From: M3007 sp964539805 | GTDB lineage: Bacteria > Bacteroidota > Bacteroidia > Chitinophagales > Saprospiraceae | Reading direction: 5' to 3' | Assembly (NCBI GenBank): GCA_964539805.1 | Contig: CAZIKN010000008.1 | Location: forward strand, 1 to 64,000 | DNA length: 64,000 nt | Shown here: in pieces, positions 61,308 to 64,000 of the stretch | How the letters are laid out: every line of letters starts with the position of its first letter | How positions within the stretch are numbered: the first letter of the stretch is position 1 | Position numbers and translations under genes: made by a program | Notes under the pieces: model-generated | The model's input: the letters and a program-made list of their open reading frames with translations, nothing else | Databases searched by the model: none | What the model was told of the DNA's origin: nothing

Positions 61308-63473
61308 TTAACGCAGCGAAAATAGTTTTTCTGATCTTATCAATTTACCAGAGGTGTCATAATAAAGCCGCAGGGTCAAGCCCGAGGTACTGCTCCTCAA
61401 CTGGTATGGCGAATTGGGAGGGCCTTCATACAACAACCTGCCCATGAAATCAAATTCTCGAACCTTGACAGAATTGTTTTGTATAGGGTCGTAACCATCA
61501 CGGTTTCTGTTCGGGTTGGAATCATATTGATTCGCATAATATTCTGAACAATTGGGGTCGTCAGCATTACAGTCCTTTAATATTACCCGCTTGGTGTCAA
61601 TATATTTTGCCCCTATTTGAGGAGAAAAGACCTCAATGGAGATACTCTGAGGGTAAAACTGATATTTTGGGAAATTGGTCAGAGTCAAGCAATTACAGGT
61701 ACCAAATTGTGTATTGCCCTGCATACCGCATACGGATTGGTATTGGGTGCTTTTCCCGCCTACAATGGTAAACCGGTATTGAGCCAATGGAAGCCCGCCC
61801 TGTACACAGAATTCGGCGGCATCGTCTTCTTCACAAACCCAATCAGGGCCAATAATTTTCAAAGGCCCGCATGACGGGATACTGCCATCGGCCAAAGCAT
61901 ATCCCGTATTGACACAAATATATTCCCAAGCACGCGCCACGGCCAGAAATTCATCAGAACAGCGCCCATATTGGGCCAACACGATTGATATCGTGGCTTT
62001 CATCATATCAGGGTAATCACTATTGGATGGTAGTAATTTGAGGGCATCCAATACTATCTTGATTGCTTTATGAATGCTCAAGCCTGGGATGTTTTTTTCA
62101 TTTCTGCCTTCTGATATCAAATAAAACCAATGGCTTAAAGGCAATGAGCGTTCGTGTGGCGATACTCCGTTTTTTACATCTGAGTAACACCTGAATTGCG
62201 GGACTCTTAAATCTCTTCCAAATAGCACAGGGTCGTCATCAGCCAATAACCAATCTAAATTATTTGTAGAAAGATACTCAACATAAGTCCCGAGCATGTC
62301 GCAAATGCCTTCATGCAATGTTTTATTCCCTATTTTATCGTATGTTAGGTATTTACTCAAGTAGGTATGCGCCAACTCATGACCGGCTACATCAAAAACT
62401 GCATATGATTGCCCTGACTCTTCACCAAACAATACATAAGCAATGTTGGTTGTAGGGCCCAAAATGGCAAAGGCACCTCTCTTGTTACAAACCCCAGCAT
62501 TCACTTTATCAAATTTAATATTTATCGTTTTATAATTCTCAACGATTGGTACTATTACATAATATGCTTGATAAACCTTGGGGTTTGCCTCAATTGACCA
62601 CTGCGCAGCATTCGTGACAGGGATGAGACTAGAAACCCACTCTCCTGAACTCAGTTTTGAATTTGGACAGGTTGCAAAATTGTACACTGCAATTTTCTGA
62701 TCGGGCGTTTCAAGTGTGGTTTGGCCGCCAATGGTTCTATCTGTCAAATTTTGTGTTCCATACGCCTGTGTCGGTGCATTAAGGTGAGCAAGGATAGCTG
62801 CCGTTTTAATAATTTCTCCCGTCATGGCATCAATCCATGCCACTTTAAGTGTTTCATCTTCATATACGACCCGCCAAGCCAATCTGTACTCGCACTGATA
62901 TTCAATATGATGCGTTATGAGCAATTCTGATTCGTACAGATTGTCAACACTCAACATGTCGGGCAGATCTGCCGCTAATATATTGGAATTTGAGCTCAGG
63001 TTTATGCCCGTAAGCACATGAGGGAAAAGCATAAACGCTTCATCGCAAGGGTCTGTTGGCTCGCCAGCTATCCTAAAGACTACAGTGTAACCGCCTCCAT
63101 CTACCTTTATGCCATGGTAATATTGTTCATACGTCCTGTATTTGATGGTGCTGTCCAATAGGCTAAATTCCTCACGCAATAACGCAAAAGTAGTCCCCAC
63201 ATCAAGCCCCATTCGCTGTATCACCACATCAAGGCTGTCGGACTTGTCGGGATTCAACATCAAAGCACCCGTTTCCAATAGCCTGTTTATCAATGGTCTG
63301 ATTAACGCCATTTGCCCATTGGATAAAAACGCATTGATATTTGCACAATCTGATACAGGGGTGTATGTGCTGTCCTGTGCCAATGACAAACAGGGTAGCA
63401 GACATGTGCAAAACCAGTAGGATAGTCTTAGCTTTAGATTAAAACGCAAGTTGTTGAAAATGAGTGATTTCAT
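61308..63473 (-). CDS. Exported M4-type (thermolysin-like) metallopeptidase
   Basis: A 721-residue exported protein. The signal peptide covers about residues 1-33 (FCTCLLPCLSLAQ); a propeptide-like region with FTP/PepSY features follows (YRLAWRVVYEDETLKVAWID, GEIIKT). The catalytic domain has HELAHTYL, and 18 residues later the third zinc ligand Glu in NKTLHEGICDMLG, as in the M4 family. The C-terminal part is Cys-rich and ends in a sorting-like segment (REFDFMGRLLYEG, SGLTLRLYYDTSGKLI). The start at 63473 gives the signal; upstream in-frame codons would add an unrelated Arg-rich stretch. Confidence 0.88.
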   Translation of the reverse strand: MKSLIFNNLRFNLKLRLSYWFCTCLLPCLSLAQDSTYTPVSDCANINAFLSNGQMALIRPLINRLLETGALMLNPDKSDSLDVVIQRMGLDVGTTFALLREEFSLLDSTIKYRTYEQYYHGIKVDGGGYTVVFRIAGEPTDPCDEAFMLFPHVLTGINLSSNSNILAADLPDMLSVDNLYESELLITHHIEYQCEYRLAWRVVYEDETLKVAWIDAMTGEIIKTAAILAHLNAPTQAYGTQNLTDRTIGGQTTLETPDQKIAVYNFATCPNSKLSSGEWVSSLIPVTNAAQWSIEANPKVYQAYYVIVPIVENYKTINIKFDKVNAGVCNKRGAFAILGPTTNIAYVLFGEESGQSYAVFDVAGHELAHTYLSKYLTYDKIGNKTLHEGICDMLGTYVEYLSTNNLDWLLADDDPVLFGRDLRVPQFRCYSDVKNGVSPHERSLPLSHWFYLISEGRNEKNIPGLSIHKAIKIVLDALKLLPSNSDYPDMMKATISIVLAQYGRCSDEFLAVARAWEYICVNTGYALADGSIPSCGPLKIIGPDWVCEEDDAAEFCVQGGLPLAQYRFTIVGGKSTQYQSVCGMQGNTQFGTCNCLTLTNFPKYQFYPQSISIEVFSPQIGAKYIDTKRVILKDCNADDPNCSEYYANQYDSNPNRNRDGYDPIQNNSVKVREFDFMGRLLYEGPPNSPYQLRSSTSGLTLRLYYDTSGKLIRSEKLFSLR

Positions 63474-63503
63474 AATGAATAGTAATTTTACAATGAAATG
63501 ACC

Positions 63504-63537
63504 GTCCTGTGTGCGCAGCAATTTGCGCACACAGGAC
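63504..63537. terminator. Hairpin downstream of the T9SS gene at the right edge
   Basis: A perfect 14-bp stem GTCCTGTGTGCGCA/TGCGCACACAGGAC with a 6-nt loop, 17 bp past the stop codon at 63554. No long T-run follows on the minus strand. Confidence 0.65.
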
Positions 63538-63553
63538 AGTCTGAATTTGTTTG

Positions 63554-64000
63554 TTAATGCTGCACCACTACCTTGGCGCGCTGCCTGCCCGAAGGCCCTT
63601 GCAGCTCTACAAGGTAGATGCCGGAGGGCCAAGTTGCGGTATCAACGGTCTTGGTACCCGTAGCGTCATTGCGGTAAATTACTCGCCCATACGAATCATG
63701 AACCAACAGCGTATAGGAACTTTTTGGGCCTTCTATGACAAATTGTTCCGAACTGGGGTTCGGATACAAAATTATTTTCTCTGAGACCAGGCTGTTGGAG
63801 GCCCTGCGTGCGCCATTGGCCAAGGGAGCAACGAACACCTGTGAAACTAAGTTAAGGTGCTGGCATTCGGGAGTGGCACTGCTCAGCTGTGCTTCGTCCA
63901 CATCGGCGACCTGTTCAAATAAGCCAATGGCTGCATCATGGTTTAGCTCTGTTTCCGTGGTGGCGGCAGTGACCCATGATTCAAGGTACAGTTTCCAGGC
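63554..64000 (-). CDS. C-terminal part of a T9SS-secreted protein (5' end beyond window)
   Basis: The frame stays open to the last base of the window, so only the C-terminal 148 residues are seen. They include a sorting domain (ILYPNPSSEQFVIEG, VHDSYGRVIYRNDATGT, SGIYLVELQGPSGRQRAKVV). A GTG at 63901 is an internal codon, not a start. The family of the full protein cannot be told from this piece. Confidence 0.85.
   Translation of the reverse strand, partial: AWKLYLESWVTAATTETELNHDAAIGLFEQVADVDEAQLSSATPECQHLNLVSQVFVAPLANGARRASNSLVSEKIILYPNPSSEQFVIEGPKSSYTLLVHDSYGRVIYRNDATGTKTVDTATWPSGIYLVELQGPSGRQRAKVVVQH

Overview
This window reads as chromosomal DNA of a Bacteroidota bacterium, most likely of the Saprospiraceae/Saprospiria type. 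Several secreted proteins end in type IX secretion (T9SS) C-terminal sorting domains. There is a TonB-dependent receptor with a CarboxypepD_reg domain, many short lipoprotein signals and LytS/LytTR signalling. Several genes are preceded by the Bacteroidota -7 promoter word TAnnTTTG instead of a sigma70 -10 box. HYR, SprB-like and MopE-like adhesin modules, an AP2-domain protein and Rpn nucleases with MEKG tails fit the same group. The family-level placement is inference; no rRNA or tRNA gene was seen.

Layout. 0.1-11 kb is mostly minus strand: an NtrY-like histidine kinase, a secreted lipase, a rhodanese lipoprotein, succinate-semialdehyde dehydrogenase, a plus-strand MsrB lipoprotein, a Big_5 lipoprotein coupled to an MFS exporter, and a divergent GH13-like protein. 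11-13 kb holds an AP2 protein, a DUF721/DciA-like protein and purC. 13-21 kb is a block of T9SS cargo (SprB-type adhesin, delta-60/MopE/HYR protein, M43 metalloprotease) with a CrtA-like monooxygenase. 21-25 kb holds an Rpn-type nuclease, a truncated second copy of its tail, and a LytTR/LytS two-component pair. 25-35 kb has a 1532-residue HYR/dockerin T9SS protein and a beta-helix T9SS protein next to a TonB receptor; these last two share 11-bp repeat operators. 35-40 kb has topoisomerase IV subunit A, an uncharacterised gene overlapping alkB, and alkB itself.

40-57 kb is mostly plus strand: a helix-turn-helix/coiled-coil protein, an OmpA/TSP3 porin-like protein, a HEAT-cyclophilin lipoprotein, a minus-strand thioredoxin-fold protein, then a tight run haaO - beta-CASP nuclease - methylmalonyl-CoA mutase - MoxR ATPase, followed by an N-acetylglucosamine kinase, pfkA, a tandem-repeat array and an RNase HI. 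57-64 kb returns to secreted and cell-surface genes on the minus strand: a T9SS protein, a small lipoprotein, two paralogous barrels, an M4-type metallopeptidase and the end of another T9SS protein that runs off the window.

The parts most worth a second look are: the shared direct-repeat operators of the TonB/beta-helix pair (32.1 and 35.3 kb); the Rpn/LytTR module duplication (21.8-22.5 kb) with a third tail remnant at 32.3 kb; an apparent one-base shift at an A8 run in the first codons of parC; a 160-bp palindrome at 4.8-5.0 kb; a pair of dispersed intergenic repeats at 2.8 and 59.2 kb; and the 70-84 bp repeat array after pfkA. I did not find one clear, self-contained new multi-gene system.
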